Part shown: piece after piece, positions 51,708-60,835 of the stretch
Layout: each line of letters starts with the position of its first letter
Position numbering within the stretch: position 1 is the first letter of the stretch
NCBI GenBank assembly: GCA_018969975.1
Contig: JAGWXI010000001.1
Span: 1-64,000, forward strand
DNA: 64,000 bases
DNA from: Burkholderiales bacterium
GTDB taxonomy: Bacteria; Pseudomonadota; Gammaproteobacteria; Burkholderiales; Burkholderiaceae_C
Reading direction: 5' to 3'
Notes under the pieces: generated by a model
What the model was told of the DNA's origin: nothing
Database searches by the model: none
Seen by the model: the letters and a program-made list of their open reading frames with translations, nothing else
Made by a program: the position numbers and the translations under genes

Positions 51708-52814
51708 TTAACGCCGAGCCGCAACCGCTTCTGACAACACCTTTAAACACGCCGCCGAATCGTCCCATCCCAAACAGGCGTCGGTGATGCTCTTGCCAAA
51801 TTCGAGTTGGCCCACATTGTCTTTACCAGGCGTGAATTTTTGGGCGCCGCCTTGCAAATGGCTCTCGATCATCACACCAAATACATGCTGTGAACCCGAA
51901 CGGATTTGCTTGGCAATGTCTTGTGTGACATCGATTTGGCGTTCGTGCTGCTTGCTGCTGTTAGCGTGGCTGCAGTCGACCATCAAGCGCGCGGGCAACT
52001 TGGCTTTTTCTAATTCTTGGCAAGCTGCTGTAACGCTGGCTGCGTCATAGTTGGGGGCTTTGCCACCACGCAAAATGATGTGGCAGTCTTTGTTGCCCTT
52101 GGTTTGGACAATCGCGACTTGGCCGTTTTTATGCACCGATAAAAAGTGGTGGCCGCCGGCTGCGGCTTGGATGGCATCGGTCGCAATTTTGATATTGCCG
52201 TCGGTACCGTTTTTAAAGCCAATCGGCGCAGACAAGCCTGAAGCCAATTCGCGGTGCACTTGGCTCTCAGTTGTACGTGCGCCAATCGCGCCCCAAGCGA
52301 TCAAGTCGCCAATGTATTGCGGGCTGATGGCGTCTAAAAACTCGCTGCCTGCGGGCAGGCCAAGGCGGTTGATCTCAATCAGCAACTGCCGCGCGATGCG
52401 CAGGCCTTCGTCGATGCGGTAGCTCTCGTCGAGGTAAGGATCGTTGATCAAGCCCTTCCATCCCACGGTGGTTCGCGGTTTTTCGAAATACACACGCATC
52501 ACGATTTCCAAGGTGTCGGCATACTTGTCACGCAAAGGCTTCAAGCGGCGGGCATATTCCAGTGCAGCAGCAGGGTCGTGGATGGAACATGGGCCAATGA
52601 CGACAAGCAAGCGATCGTCCTTGCCATGCATGATGTTGTGGATATTTTTACGGGTCTGGGTGATCAGCCCTTCCACAGGTGAGCCCTGAATAGGAAAGAA
52701 GCGAATCAAATGTTCGGGAGGGGGTAGCACGGTGATGTCCTTAATTCGTTGATCGTCGGTCTGACTGGTTTTCTCAACAGATACTGAATAAGGAGTTTCT
52801 TTGGTTTGTTTCAT
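51708..52814 (-). CDS. aroG: AroG-type 3-deoxy-7-phosphoheptulonate synthase
   Basis: First enzyme of the shikimate pathway (PEP plus erythrose 4-phosphate). 368 aa from the ATG at 52814 (MKQTKETPYSVSVEK). The type I, AroAI-alpha signature is clear: VIGPCSIHDPAAALEYARRL, then KPRTTVGWKGLINDPYLDES, then WGAIGARTTESQVHRELASGL, then PARLMVDCSHANSSKQ. Such enzymes are feedback-inhibited by Phe, Tyr or Trp. Expression here is probably controlled by the Phe/Tyr-rich leader peptide and attenuator just upstream. Confidence 0.95.
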   Translation of the reverse strand: MKQTKETPYSVSVEKTSQTDDQRIKDITVLPPPEHLIRFFPIQGSPVEGLITQTRKNIHNIMHGKDDRLLVVIGPCSIHDPAAALEYARRLKPLRDKYADTLEIVMRVYFEKPRTTVGWKGLINDPYLDESYRIDEGLRIARQLLIEINRLGLPAGSEFLDAISPQYIGDLIAWGAIGARTTESQVHRELASGLSAPIGFKNGTDGNIKIATDAIQAAAGGHHFLSVHKNGQVAIVQTKGNKDCHIILRGGKAPNYDAASVTAACQELEKAKLPARLMVDCSHANSSKQHERQIDVTQDIAKQIRSGSQHVFGVMIESHLQGGAQKFTPGKDNVGQLEFGKSITDACLGWDDSAACLKVLSEAVAARR

Positions 52815-52828
52815 GGTGTAGGGCCTGC

Positions 52829-52858
52829 AAAAAAAAACCGCCGAGGGTTTCGGCGGTT
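52829..52858 (-). terminator. Attenuator terminator upstream of aroG
   Basis: In the transcript (minus strand) AACCGCCGA pairs with TCGGCGGTT, a perfect 9-bp stem with a 5-base loop, followed at once by nine U residues. It ends 15 bp before the aroG start. It therefore stops transcription before the gene unless its 5' arm pairs elsewhere: ACCGCC in that arm can pair with GGCGGT inside the leader peptide gene (52901-52906). Confidence 0.9.
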
Positions 52859-52878
52859 GGTTGGGGGGTTTAGAACTA

Positions 52879-52956
52879 TTACTTACGTTCAGACCTCTCG
52901 ACCGCCTTGGGGCGTGAGATAAAGAAGTAAGCAAAATAAAACTTGGCTGAAGTCAT
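52879..52956 (-). CDS. Phe/Tyr-rich leader peptide of aroG attenuation
   Basis: 25-codon open frame from the ATG at 52956 to the TAA at 52879-52881. Residues 6-12 are FYFAYFF, four Phe and two Tyr in seven codons. Codons 15-16 carry CGCCCC, able to pair with GGCG in codons 17-18. The same GGCGGT can pair with the 5' arm of the terminator. A ribosome stalled on the Phe/Tyr run would cover the first segment and favour the antiterminator. This is the classic attenuation design. It starts 35 bp downstream of tldD on the same strand. Translation is inferred from this organisation. Confidence 0.8.
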   Translation of the reverse strand: MTSAKFYFAYFFISRPKAVERSERK

Positions 52957-52991
52957 GGGCGCAAATGTATCACAGTCGCGTTTTACGGTTT

Positions 52992-54452
52992 TTATGCGGT
53001 TCCGCCAACCGTCAACCCATCGATGCGCAATGTGGGCTGACCAACACCCACAGGCACGCTTTGGCCTTCTTTGCCGCAAGTGCCTACGCCTGAATCAAGC
53101 GCCATGTCATTGCCGATCAAGCTCACGCGGGTCAAAGCGTCTGGGCCGTTGCCCACCAAGGTGGCACCTTTCACAGGATATTGGATCTTGCCGTTTTCGA
53201 CCCAATACGCTTGCGAGGTAGAGAAGACAAACTTGCCCGATGTGATGTCGACCTGACCGCCACCAAAGTTGGTGGCATACAAGCCTTTTTTGAGACTAGC
53301 CACGATTTCTTCAGGAGACTTGTCTCCACCCAACATATAAGTATTGGTCATGCGTGGCATAGGCACGTGGGCATAGCTTTCGCGTCGTCCGTTGCCGGTG
53401 GGTTTGACACCCATCAGGCGTGCGTTCATCGCGTCTTGTATGTAGCCTTTCAAAATGCCGTCTTCGATCAAGACATTGCGTTGGCTGGTATTGCCTTCGT
53501 CGTCAACATTGAGCGATCCACGTCGATCTGCCAAAGTGCCGTCGTCTAAAACCGTTACGCCTTTGGCGGCGACACGTTTACCAATGCGGCCGCTAAAGGC
53601 ACTGGAACCTTTGCGGTTGAAGTCGCCCTCTAAGCCGTGCCCAATCGCTTCATGCAACAAAATACCAGGCCAACCAGGGCCTAACACCACACTCATCTCA
53701 CCAGCCGGTGCAGGACGTGCTTCTAAATTAGTGAGCGCGGCTTTGACCGCTTCGTCCACATAACTCTGTGCCAGCGCATCGTCAAAATGGTCTAAGCCGA
53801 ATCGACCACCACCGCCGGCCGAGCCCATTTCGCGACGGCCATTTTGCTCAGCGATCACCGTGACGCTCAAGCGCACCAAAGGACGCACATCTGCTGCCAA
53901 AGTGCCGTCAGCACGAGCGATCAAGACCACGTCGTATTCGCTGGCCAAGCCGGCCATCACTTGCGATACGCGCGGATCTTTGGCACGCGCCATGGTTTCA
54001 ACTCGGCCCAACAAAGCGACTTTTTGGGTGCTATCGAGCGAAGCGATAGGGTCTAAATCTTGGTAGAGCGAACGGCTACCCGCGACTTTGCGCGCTGGGA
54101 CTTTCACCCTAGCGGCTTTGCTAGCCGCGGCGATAGTACGCACCGTGTGGGCAGCGTCTGTCAAAGATGCGAGGGAGATATCGTCTGAATACGCAAACGC
54201 GGTTTTCTCACCACTGACAGCGCGCACGCCAACGCCTTGGTCGATGCTGAAAGACCCCGTTTTGACAATGCCTTCTTCCAAACTCCAGCCCTCAGCCCGG
54301 GTGTATTGGAAATACAGATCTGCTTCATCGACTTGGTGCGCTTTGATAGCCGAGAGCGTGTGGATCAAGTCGGACTCGTCCAAGCCAAAAGGCTCGAGCA
54401 AAAGGCGGCGGGCAACGTCTAAACGTTCAAGGGTGGGTTCGCGTGAAATCAT
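52992..54452 (-). CDS. tldD: TldD, metalloprotease of the TldD/TldE complex
   Basis: 486 aa from the ATG at 54452 (MISREPTLERLDVARRLLL). The zinc motif HEAIGH is at residues 267-272 (LLHEAIGHGLEGDFNRK). The segment GSAGGGGRFGL and the C-terminal GGQVDITSGKFVFSTSQAYWVENGKI are typical. With TldE it cleaves unfolded peptides and processes some modified peptides. It lies 20 bp downstream of the dehydrogenase gene, in a rodA-dehydrogenase-tldD run. Confidence 0.94.
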   Translation of the reverse strand: MISREPTLERLDVARRLLLEPFGLDESDLIHTLSAIKAHQVDEADLYFQYTRAEGWSLEEGIVKTGSFSIDQGVGVRAVSGEKTAFAYSDDISLASLTDAAHTVRTIAAASKAARVKVPARKVAGSRSLYQDLDPIASLDSTQKVALLGRVETMARAKDPRVSQVMAGLASEYDVVLIARADGTLAADVRPLVRLSVTVIAEQNGRREMGSAGGGGRFGLDHFDDALAQSYVDEAVKAALTNLEARPAPAGEMSVVLGPGWPGILLHEAIGHGLEGDFNRKGSSAFSGRIGKRVAAKGVTVLDDGTLADRRGSLNVDDEGNTSQRNVLIEDGILKGYIQDAMNARLMGVKPTGNGRRESYAHVPMPRMTNTYMLGGDKSPEEIVASLKKGLYATNFGGGQVDITSGKFVFSTSQAYWVENGKIQYPVKGATLVGNGPDALTRVSLIGNDMALDSGVGTCGKEGQSVPVGVGQPTLRIDGLTVGGTA

Positions 54453-54472
54453 CCGACGATTGTAGGGTTCGC

Positions 54473-55372
54473 TTATTTTTGCTGCTGACGCACCCATTGC
54501 AACATGGCCGCATCATCTGCATCGGCCAAACCCGCTTGGCAGGCCTTGGCAAAAGCCTGCGCGGCCAAAGGTCCGAGCACACCATGAAAGCCTGCGGTTT
54601 TGGCGGCATCGACTGCCAAGCCGGTGTCTTTGGTCAAGAGTGTCATGTGTGCACGTGGCGCCAAATCATCCACCAATGCACGACGCATACGTTCACTGCC
54701 AATCCAACTCTGGCCGCTCGACTGCTCGATCACCGATAAGGTGGTGTCTAGCGACAAACCTAGATGCTCTGACAAAGCCATGACTTCTGCGGCACCGACT
54801 AAATTGATACCCGCTAAAAGGTTGTTGACAAGCTTGGTGCGCGCGCCGTCGCCCACGCGTGTTCCGATACGAAACACATGGCTTGACAAGTCATGGAGGA
54901 GTTTTTCCTGTTGTGCAAATACAGCGTTTTCGCAAGCCACCATCAAACTCATGGTGCCCGCTTCAGCACGCGCCGGGCCGCCAGACATGGGCGCGTCGAT
55001 GGTGAATACGCCGTGGGCTTGAAGGCGGGAAGCAACCGTTTCCACATAGTGTGGTGCCAGGGTGGGGCATAAAAAGACTGTGTCGCCAGAGCGCAGCGCC
55101 GACCACCAAGAGGGTTTGCCATTGGGGTTGAGCAATTGGTCGACTTGTGTGTGATCGACCACGCAGACAATAACTGTGCGGGAAATTTGGCTCAAGGACG
55201 CTGCACTGCTGTGCGCCACAGCGCCCAAGTCTTCAAGCGCTGGGGTTTTGTCTGAATCGATGTCATGCACTTGGACGCCATAACCCAAACTCAGCAAGCG
55301 ACGCGCGATTCCCCCACCCATATTGCCAACGCCAACTATGCCTACAACCGAGGCGGATTGGGATAGCGTCAC
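54473..55372 (-). CDS. NAD(P)-dependent beta-hydroxyacid dehydrogenase
   Basis: 299 aa of the 3-hydroxyisobutyrate dehydrogenase family. The Rossmann motif is GIVGVGNMGGGIARRLLSLG. The substrate loop is DAPMSGGPARAEAGTMSLMV, and the catalytic Lys lies in TKLVNNLLAGINLVG. The true substrate (tartronate semialdehyde, 3-hydroxyisobutyrate or another) is not decidable from sequence. The start overlaps the rodA stop as ATGA. Confidence 0.88.
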   Translation of the reverse strand: MTLSQSASVVGIVGVGNMGGGIARRLLSLGYGVQVHDIDSDKTPALEDLGAVAHSSAASLSQISRTVIVCVVDHTQVDQLLNPNGKPSWWSALRSGDTVFLCPTLAPHYVETVASRLQAHGVFTIDAPMSGGPARAEAGTMSLMVACENAVFAQQEKLLHDLSSHVFRIGTRVGDGARTKLVNNLLAGINLVGAAEVMALSEHLGLSLDTTLSVIEQSSGQSWIGSERMRRALVDDLAPRAHMTLLTKDTGLAVDAAKTAGFHGVLGPLAAQAFAKACQAGLADADDAAMLQWVRQQQK

Positions 55373-56523
55373 GACTGAACAAGCTGTTTAGCTTTAGCAA
55401 CTGACATCAAAATGCCGAGCCCCAAGCCAAGCGTCACCATCGCCGTGCCGCCATAGCTGATAAATGGCAATGGCACGCCTACCACGGGCAAGATGCCACT
55501 GACCATACCCATATTGACAAATGCGTAGATAAAAAAGCTCAAAGAGATGCTGCCAGCCAATAAGCGTGCAAACAAAGTCGGGCCTTCCACAGCAATGGCT
55601 AATCCGCGCAAGATCAAAAACGCAAAGCTTCCAATTAAAAATAAATTGCCCGCTAAGCCAAACTCCTCGCTGAAGGCGGCAAATACAAAGTCGGTGGTGC
55701 GCTCTGGTATGAAATCCAAATGGGTTTGGGTGCCTTGCATGAAGCCTTTACCAAAAAATCCACCCGAACCAATGGCGATCATGCCTTGGATGATGTGGAA
55801 ACCCTTTCCTAAGGGGTCCCGGGTTGGGTCCAGCAATGTGCAAATGCGCTGCTGTTGGTAATCATGCAAGAGTGGCCATCTAAACCCTTCGGCACACAAA
55901 GTTGGCTCAAAAACCACCACCAAGCCCACACTCACGATGCCCAACACGATGGGCGGAACAATCAAAAACCAACTCAAGCCTGCGAAAAAGATGACAGCGA
56001 CTCCAGCTGAGAGGACCAAAATGGCTGTGCCAAGGTCAGGTTGCTTCACTATCAAAGCTACTGGCGCAAAAAGCAGCAGGCCTGCTACCAGGAAATCCAA
56101 TGGGCGTAATTGGCCTTCGCGTTTTTGGAACCACCACGCGAGCATCAAGGGCATGGCGATTTTCATGATCTCGCTGGGTTGTATGACAAATCCAATATTG
56201 AGCCAACGTTTTGCGCCTTTTTTGGTAAGTCCAAACAAGGCGACCGCGATCAATAAAGCTACGCCCACTGTGTAGAGGGGCACAGCGAAGGACATCAAAC
56301 GTTGCGGAGGAATTTGCGCCACCACAAACATGATCAAACCAGCTAATAAGATGTTGCGGCCGTGATCAACAAATCGTGCACCGTTAGCAAAACCCGACGA
56401 ATACATGGTGAACATACCGGCACACACCAGCAAAAAAATACCAAAAACGAGAGGCCCATCAAAGCCTTTCAACAACGGACGGATCCGTTGATACAAGCTG
56501 GGGTTTTTCATCACCGTTGACAT
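55369..56523 (-). CDS. rodA: RodA, SEDS peptidoglycan polymerase of the elongasome
   Basis: 384 aa with ten hydrophobic helices; glycosyltransferase for side-wall synthesis with PBP2. Signatures include KKGAKRWLNIGFVIQPSEIMKIAMPL and the large periplasmic loop with PTRDPLGKGFHIIQGMIAIGSGGFFGKGFMQGTQTHLDFIPERTTDFVFA, of which GFFGKGFM and PERTTDFVFA are diagnostic. The length fits RodA rather than FtsW. mreBCD and the PBP2 gene are not in the window. It diverges from the RNB gene with a 49-bp gap. Confidence 0.94.
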   Translation of the reverse strand: MSTVMKNPSLYQRIRPLLKGFDGPLVFGIFLLVCAGMFTMYSSGFANGARFVDHGRNILLAGLIMFVVAQIPPQRLMSFAVPLYTVGVALLIAVALFGLTKKGAKRWLNIGFVIQPSEIMKIAMPLMLAWWFQKREGQLRPLDFLVAGLLLFAPVALIVKQPDLGTAILVLSAGVAVIFFAGLSWFLIVPPIVLGIVSVGLVVVFEPTLCAEGFRWPLLHDYQQQRICTLLDPTRDPLGKGFHIIQGMIAIGSGGFFGKGFMQGTQTHLDFIPERTTDFVFAAFSEEFGLAGNLFLIGSFAFLILRGLAIAVEGPTLFARLLAGSISLSFFIYAFVNMGMVSGILPVVGVPLPFISYGGTAMVTLGLGLGILMSVAKAKQLVQS

Positions 56524-56572
56524 CCCGTGATTATCTCTGGGAAATCAAGCCTGCCGTGTGACAATTACACGC

Positions 56573-58639
56573 ATGTACGCATTGTTTGAAGACGCTGGTA
56601 AATTCCAGACAGGACGCATCTTGTCGGAGGCTGAAAACTCCGCCCAAATTGAGTTGGAATCAGGCAAACGCCTTAAAGCCAAAACCGCCAATATTCTTCT
56701 GAAATTTGAAAAACCCTCGCCCAGTGTTTTGATGGCTGAGGCCACCGCTTTAAGTGCCGCTATTGAACTCGATTTGGCCTGGGAATTTGCCCCCGAAGAA
56801 GAATTTAGCTTCCAAGAATTGGCGCAAGAATATTTCAGTACCAACGCGACCTTGGCGCAACAAACTGCAACGCTTATTGCCTTGTTCCATGCGCCGCACT
56901 ACTTTCGCCGATCAGGCAAGGGCAAATTCAAAAAAGCCTCTGCCGATGTTTTGCAGCAAGCCTTGGCTGCCATTGAAAAGAAAAAACACATTCAACAACA
57001 AATAGAAGCATGGGCAAAGACTTTGGGCGAAGGCAGTTGTCCAGAACCTATTGCGGCGCAGCTCTACAAAATCTTATTTAAACCCGATAAAAATGCGCCC
57101 GAATACAAGGCAGTTGTCCAAGCAGCACGCGAGACCCAAACGGCACCTTTGGCCTTGTTGCAAAAAGCAGGAGCCATCACTTCTGCCTACGAATTCCATT
57201 GGCAACGATTCTTATTCGACAACTTCCCCAAAGGAATAAGTTTCCCCACCTTAGCTGCGCCACTTATGAGCGAAGCATTACCCAAAGCAACTGTGCAGGC
57301 CTATTCGATTGATGATTCGCAGACAACTGAAATTGATGATGCGCTTTCTGTGCAGGGCTTGGGGACTGGTGAGGTGGTGGTGGGCATTCACATTGCTGCT
57401 CCTGCGTTGGCACTATCCCCAGGACATGCCATCGACCAAATTGCCCGCCAGCGGTTATCGACGGTGTATATGCCGGGCCACAAAATAACGATGCTGCCCG
57501 ATCATGTGGTGCAAAGTTACACCTTACAAGAAGGACGTGATTGCCCTGCTGTATCTTTGTATTTGCGCGTACATGAATCCTCTTTGGAGGTACTCGGTAG
57601 CGAAACGCGTTTAGAAAATGTATTTATAGCCGCCAACCTACGCCACGACCAGCTTGACGACGTAGTGACCGAAGCTTGGCTCGATACTCCTGAGCCATTT
57701 CCTGGCATGGGTAGCGCATCTCCACCCATGCCTCATTCGCAATTGGCTTTTCTCTACCGCTTAGCGCAACAGCGAAAAGCGCAACGAGAGCTTGTACGAG
57801 GTAAGCCCGAAACCTTTAACCGACCAGACTACAACTTTCGTATTGGCACCCCAAAAGGCCAGGCCCCCAATGGCGATGAGATCGTAGAGATTTCTCAGCG
57901 GCATCGAGGCGCTCCTCTTGATCTGATCGTGGCTGAGGCCATGATCTTGGCCAATAGCACCTGGGGACAGTGGCTAGCGGACTTGAGCGTTCCAGCTATC
58001 TACCGCAGCCAAGCGAGTCTGTTACCGGGTATCAAAGTTCGCATGGGAACCAAGGCATTACCGCATGCTGGAATTGGCGTGCCTTGTTATGCATGGAGTA
58101 CCTCGCCATTGCGTAGATACACCGATTTGGTTAACCAGTGGCAAATCATCGCTTGCATAAAACATGGCACTACAGCAGCCTTGGTGGCTCCATTCAAAGC
58201 CAAAGATGTAGATTTGTTTTCCATCATTTCTGCCTTTGAAGCGGCTTACAGCAGTTACAACGCTTACCAATCCAGTATGGAGCGTTTTTGGACCTTGCAA
58301 TATTTGCAACAAAACGCTATCGGGGAAGTTACCGCCACGGTTTTTAAATCATTTGAAGGTGAACCGCCAATTGCGCGCGTTGATAACTTGCCCTTGGTGC
58401 TGCCTGTGATTGGCAGTGGTAACTTAGCGCGCGGGACGCGCGTCTTATTGCGCATCAGTGCTGTAGACACTATTTCACTGGAGGTGCATGGTTTGTTTGT
58501 TGAGGTGTTAGAGGAGATGGTCAACGCGACAAATGACAATACAGCGCAAGCACACCAAGAAGATGATGATGAATCACCAGCAGGCCCCTTAACTATTGCT
58601 GTTGATATCGAAGAAGCTCCATCTCCAGAGGCAGGCTAA
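56573..58639 (+). CDS. RNB-domain exoribonuclease (RNase II/R family)
   Basis: 688 aa from the ATG at 56573 (MYALFEDAGKFQTGRILSE). The RNB catalytic domain starts near residue 240; its metal-binding aspartates lie in YSIDDSQTTEIDDALSVQG. AWSTSPLRRYTDLVNQWQI is the family core. The N-terminal part lacks obvious cold-shock repeats and the C-terminal S1-like part is short. This is the variant common in betaproteobacteria rather than classical RNase R. It degrades RNA 3' to 5'. It is followed by tonB after 2 bp. Confidence 0.9.
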   Translation: MYALFEDAGKFQTGRILSEAENSAQIELESGKRLKAKTANILLKFEKPSPSVLMAEATALSAAIELDLAWEFAPEEEFSFQELAQEYFSTNATLAQQTATLIALFHAPHYFRRSGKGKFKKASADVLQQALAAIEKKKHIQQQIEAWAKTLGEGSCPEPIAAQLYKILFKPDKNAPEYKAVVQAARETQTAPLALLQKAGAITSAYEFHWQRFLFDNFPKGISFPTLAAPLMSEALPKATVQAYSIDDSQTTEIDDALSVQGLGTGEVVVGIHIAAPALALSPGHAIDQIARQRLSTVYMPGHKITMLPDHVVQSYTLQEGRDCPAVSLYLRVHESSLEVLGSETRLENVFIAANLRHDQLDDVVTEAWLDTPEPFPGMGSASPPMPHSQLAFLYRLAQQRKAQRELVRGKPETFNRPDYNFRIGTPKGQAPNGDEIVEISQRHRGAPLDLIVAEAMILANSTWGQWLADLSVPAIYRSQASLLPGIKVRMGTKALPHAGIGVPCYAWSTSPLRRYTDLVNQWQIIACIKHGTTAALVAPFKAKDVDLFSIISAFEAAYSSYNAYQSSMERFWTLQYLQQNAIGEVTATVFKSFEGEPPIARVDNLPLVLPVIGSGNLARGTRVLLRISAVDTISLEVHGLFVEVLEEMVNATNDNTAQAHQEDDDESPAGPLTIAVDIEEAPSPEAG

Positions 58640-58641
58640 TC

Positions 58642-59517
58642 GTGACAGTGGATGTTGTCTCCAAACTGTTTCAGCAACGCCATATCCTAAAAATTGCATT
58701 ATGCATATCGCTTGTGATTCACTTGGTCTTGGTGTCCGTGCGCTTAAAAGAGAGCGAACGCATAGACCGAATATTTAAAGATGCACCGCTTGAAATAATT
58801 TTGGTTAACACCCGCGTCCAAGACACCCCACCAGAGAAAGCACAAGCCCTAGCACAGACACGATTAGCTGGAGGGGGAGAACTCAAATCAGGACGTGCCG
58901 CCTCACCATTGCCTAGTGCCAACGAAACCGCACAAGGTGAGACTACGCAGCAACTGCAACAGCAAGTTGCTGCCATGCGTAAAGAGCAATCCTTGTTGTT
59001 GGCCCAAGTCAAAAATATGATTGCCGCCATTGCGCCGCCACAACCTGAAAAAGGGCGAGTTGCCAATGAAGCAGCCGAACAAAAACGCCGTCAACTGCTC
59101 AAACTGTTGGCTGAAATCGAATTGCGCATAGAGCAAGATAATTTACGTCCCCGAAAACACTACATCAGCCCTGCGACCCGTGAAGTTGCCTATGCCCAGT
59201 ATTACGACGCGATGCGTCGCAAAATTGAAGAACGAGGAACACGCAATTTCCCTGAACGGATGGGACAAAAAATATATGGTGAACTCACCATGATCATTAC
59301 CATCAACGCTGACGGACGTGTCCTCCACACCGAAGTAGTACAGGCATCGGGTAACAATGATTTAGACAGACGCGCCCAAGCTATTGCCGTGAGTGCAGGG
59401 CCGTTTGGCGAATTCACCAAGGAGATGCGAAAACAGGCAGACCAATTAGCAATTATTTCGCGCTTTATTTTTAGTCGTGACAATGCTTTGCGTACGCTTG
59501 GCGAATCCTCCAACTAA
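58642..59517 (+). CDS. TonB-family energy transducer
   Basis: 291 aa from a GTG start. One N-terminal membrane anchor (about 12-33, ILKIALCISLVIHLVLVSV) is followed by a short Pro-containing region, a Gln-rich coiled coil (about 95-120) and a charged helix. The C-terminal TonB domain reads YGELTMIITINADGRVLHTEVVQASG and then LDRRAQAIAVSAGPFGEF. It would transmit inner-membrane energy to outer-membrane receptors, but ExbB and ExbD are not nearby, so the partner is unknown. Confidence 0.85.
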   Translation: MTVDVVSKLFQQRHILKIALCISLVIHLVLVSVRLKESERIDRIFKDAPLEIILVNTRVQDTPPEKAQALAQTRLAGGGELKSGRAASPLPSANETAQGETTQQLQQQVAAMRKEQSLLLAQVKNMIAAIAPPQPEKGRVANEAAEQKRRQLLKLLAEIELRIEQDNLRPRKHYISPATREVAYAQYYDAMRRKIEERGTRNFPERMGQKIYGELTMIITINADGRVLHTEVVQASGNNDLDRRAQAIAVSAGPFGEFTKEMRKQADQLAIISRFIFSRDNALRTLGESSN

Positions 59518-59528
59518 GGCACTAGCGC

Positions 59529-60278
59529 ATGACTATTCGAAACCTATTGCGTTCTGCGCGTCACCCGATCACAAGATGGGTGCTGTTGGTGTTTTGCGCC
59601 TTCGTCGCTTTGCAATTGTTCTTTCTCACCAAAATTGCCTTGATGGCGCGTATCGCCCCAGAGTCAACCGCTTTTGAGCGTTCACAAGCTTGGCAAATTT
59701 TGCAATCCAAACAGCGGCTTCCTTGGCGACAAACTTGGGTGCCTTACAACCAAATATCTGATCAACTAAAACGCGCAGTCATTGTTTCAGAAGATGACAT
59801 CTTCGCGCAGCATGATGGTGTGCAGTGGGAAGCTGTCGAGAAAGCATGGGCTAAAAATGCCAAGGCAGAGTTAGCAGCAAATCGTGCAGCTCAGAAAAAT
59901 CCTGCTGTCAAAGTTGTTGGTGGCTCCACAATTACCCAGCAACTTGCGAAAAATTTATTTCTAACAGGAGAACGAACCTTTGTGCGCAAAGGCCAAGAAT
60001 TTGTTTTAACGCTGATGTTAGAGGCACTTTTAAGTAAACAGCGGATTTTGGAGCTCTATCTCAACCATGTTGAATGGGGTGAGGGAATTTTTGGTGCCCA
60101 AGCCGCAGCACAACATTATTTTTCCAAATCTGCATTGCAACTTACCGCATGGGAAGCGGGACGCTTAGCAGTGATGTTGCCACGTCCCAAGCATTACCAA
60201 AAGTTTCCGCAATCTGAATATTTGTCAGGCCGCACCGAAATCATCATGACGCGTATGCCACGTGCGCAACTACCTTAA
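59529..60278 (+). CDS. mtgA: MtgA, monofunctional peptidoglycan glycosyltransferase
   Basis: 249 aa, GT51 family. An N-terminal membrane helix ([20 protein letters not shown]) is followed by the five GT51 motifs: [24 protein letters not shown] (catalytic Glu in EDD), [54 protein letters not shown] broken into motifs, and [13 protein letters not shown]. It extends glycan strands. Many relatives have aroE between tonB and mtgA; here only 11 bp separate them. Confidence 0.94.
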   Translation: MTIRNLLRSARHPITRWVLLVFCAFVALQLFFLTKIALMARIAPESTAFERSQAWQILQSKQRLPWRQTWVPYNQISDQLKRAVIVSEDDIFAQHDGVQWEAVEKAWAKNAKAELAANRAAQKNPAVKVVGGSTITQQLAKNLFLTGERTFVRKGQEFVLTLMLEALLSKQRILELYLNHVEWGEGIFGAQAAAQHYFSKSALQLTAWEAGRLAVMLPRPKHYQKFPQSEYLSGRTEIIMTRMPRAQLP

Positions 60279-60286
60279 AGGCATCC

Positions 60287-60835
60287 ATGCGAATCTTAGG
60301 TATTGACCCAGGCTTACGAACGACTGGCTTTGGTGTGGTGGACTTGGATGGACAAAGTTTGCGCTATATCGCCAGCGGAACAATTCGCACCCATAGCGTC
60401 GCGCAAGGGTTATTACCGCAGCGTCTTAAAGTTTTATATGAAGGTATCCATGAGGTAATTGCGCGTTACCAACCAGATCACAGCGCGGTTGAAATTGTTT
60501 TTGTCAACGTTAATCCCCAAGCTACTTTGCTCTTAGGCCAAGCACGGGGCGCGTGTCTTACTGCACTTGTATCGCGTGATTTACCCGTAGCGGAATACAC
60601 CGCATTGCAAATGAAAAAAGCGGTAGCAGGACATGGCAAAGCGCAAAAAGCGCAGGTGCAAGAAATGGTCAAGCGCATACTCAACCTTCCTACATTGCCG
60701 GGGCCTGATGCAGCTGATGCCCTAGGCCTTGCAATCACGCATGCGCATGTAGGCCATCTTATGGAGCAATTAACGCGAGAAACGTCTCTGTCGCGAAGCA
60801 CCAGCGGTATGTACCGGGCTAGTCGTAGCAAATAA
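60287..60835 (+). CDS. ruvC: RuvC, Holliday-junction resolvase
   Basis: 182 aa endonuclease that cuts Holliday junctions with RuvAB. Catalytic carboxylates are Asp in [14 protein letters not shown], Glu in [23 protein letters not shown], and two Asp in [18 protein letters not shown]. The basic loop [21 protein letters not shown] matches the DNA-binding site. It follows mtgA by 8 bp. Its stop TAA abuts the lpxC stop on the other strand with no spacer. Confidence 0.95.
   Translation: MRILGIDPGLRTTGFGVVDLDGQSLRYIASGTIRTHSVAQGLLPQRLKVLYEGIHEVIARYQPDHSAVEIVFVNVNPQATLLLGQARGACLTALVSRDLPVAEYTALQMKKAVAGHGKAQKAQVQEMVKRILNLPTLPGPDAADALGLAITHAHVGHLMEQLTRETSLSRSTSGMYRASRSK

Noticed and set aside
52957..53079. 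Extension of the aroG leader frame to 66 codons
   Set aside because: The longer frame overlaps the tldD 3' end and has no ribosome site. The 25-codon version has the attenuator geometry.
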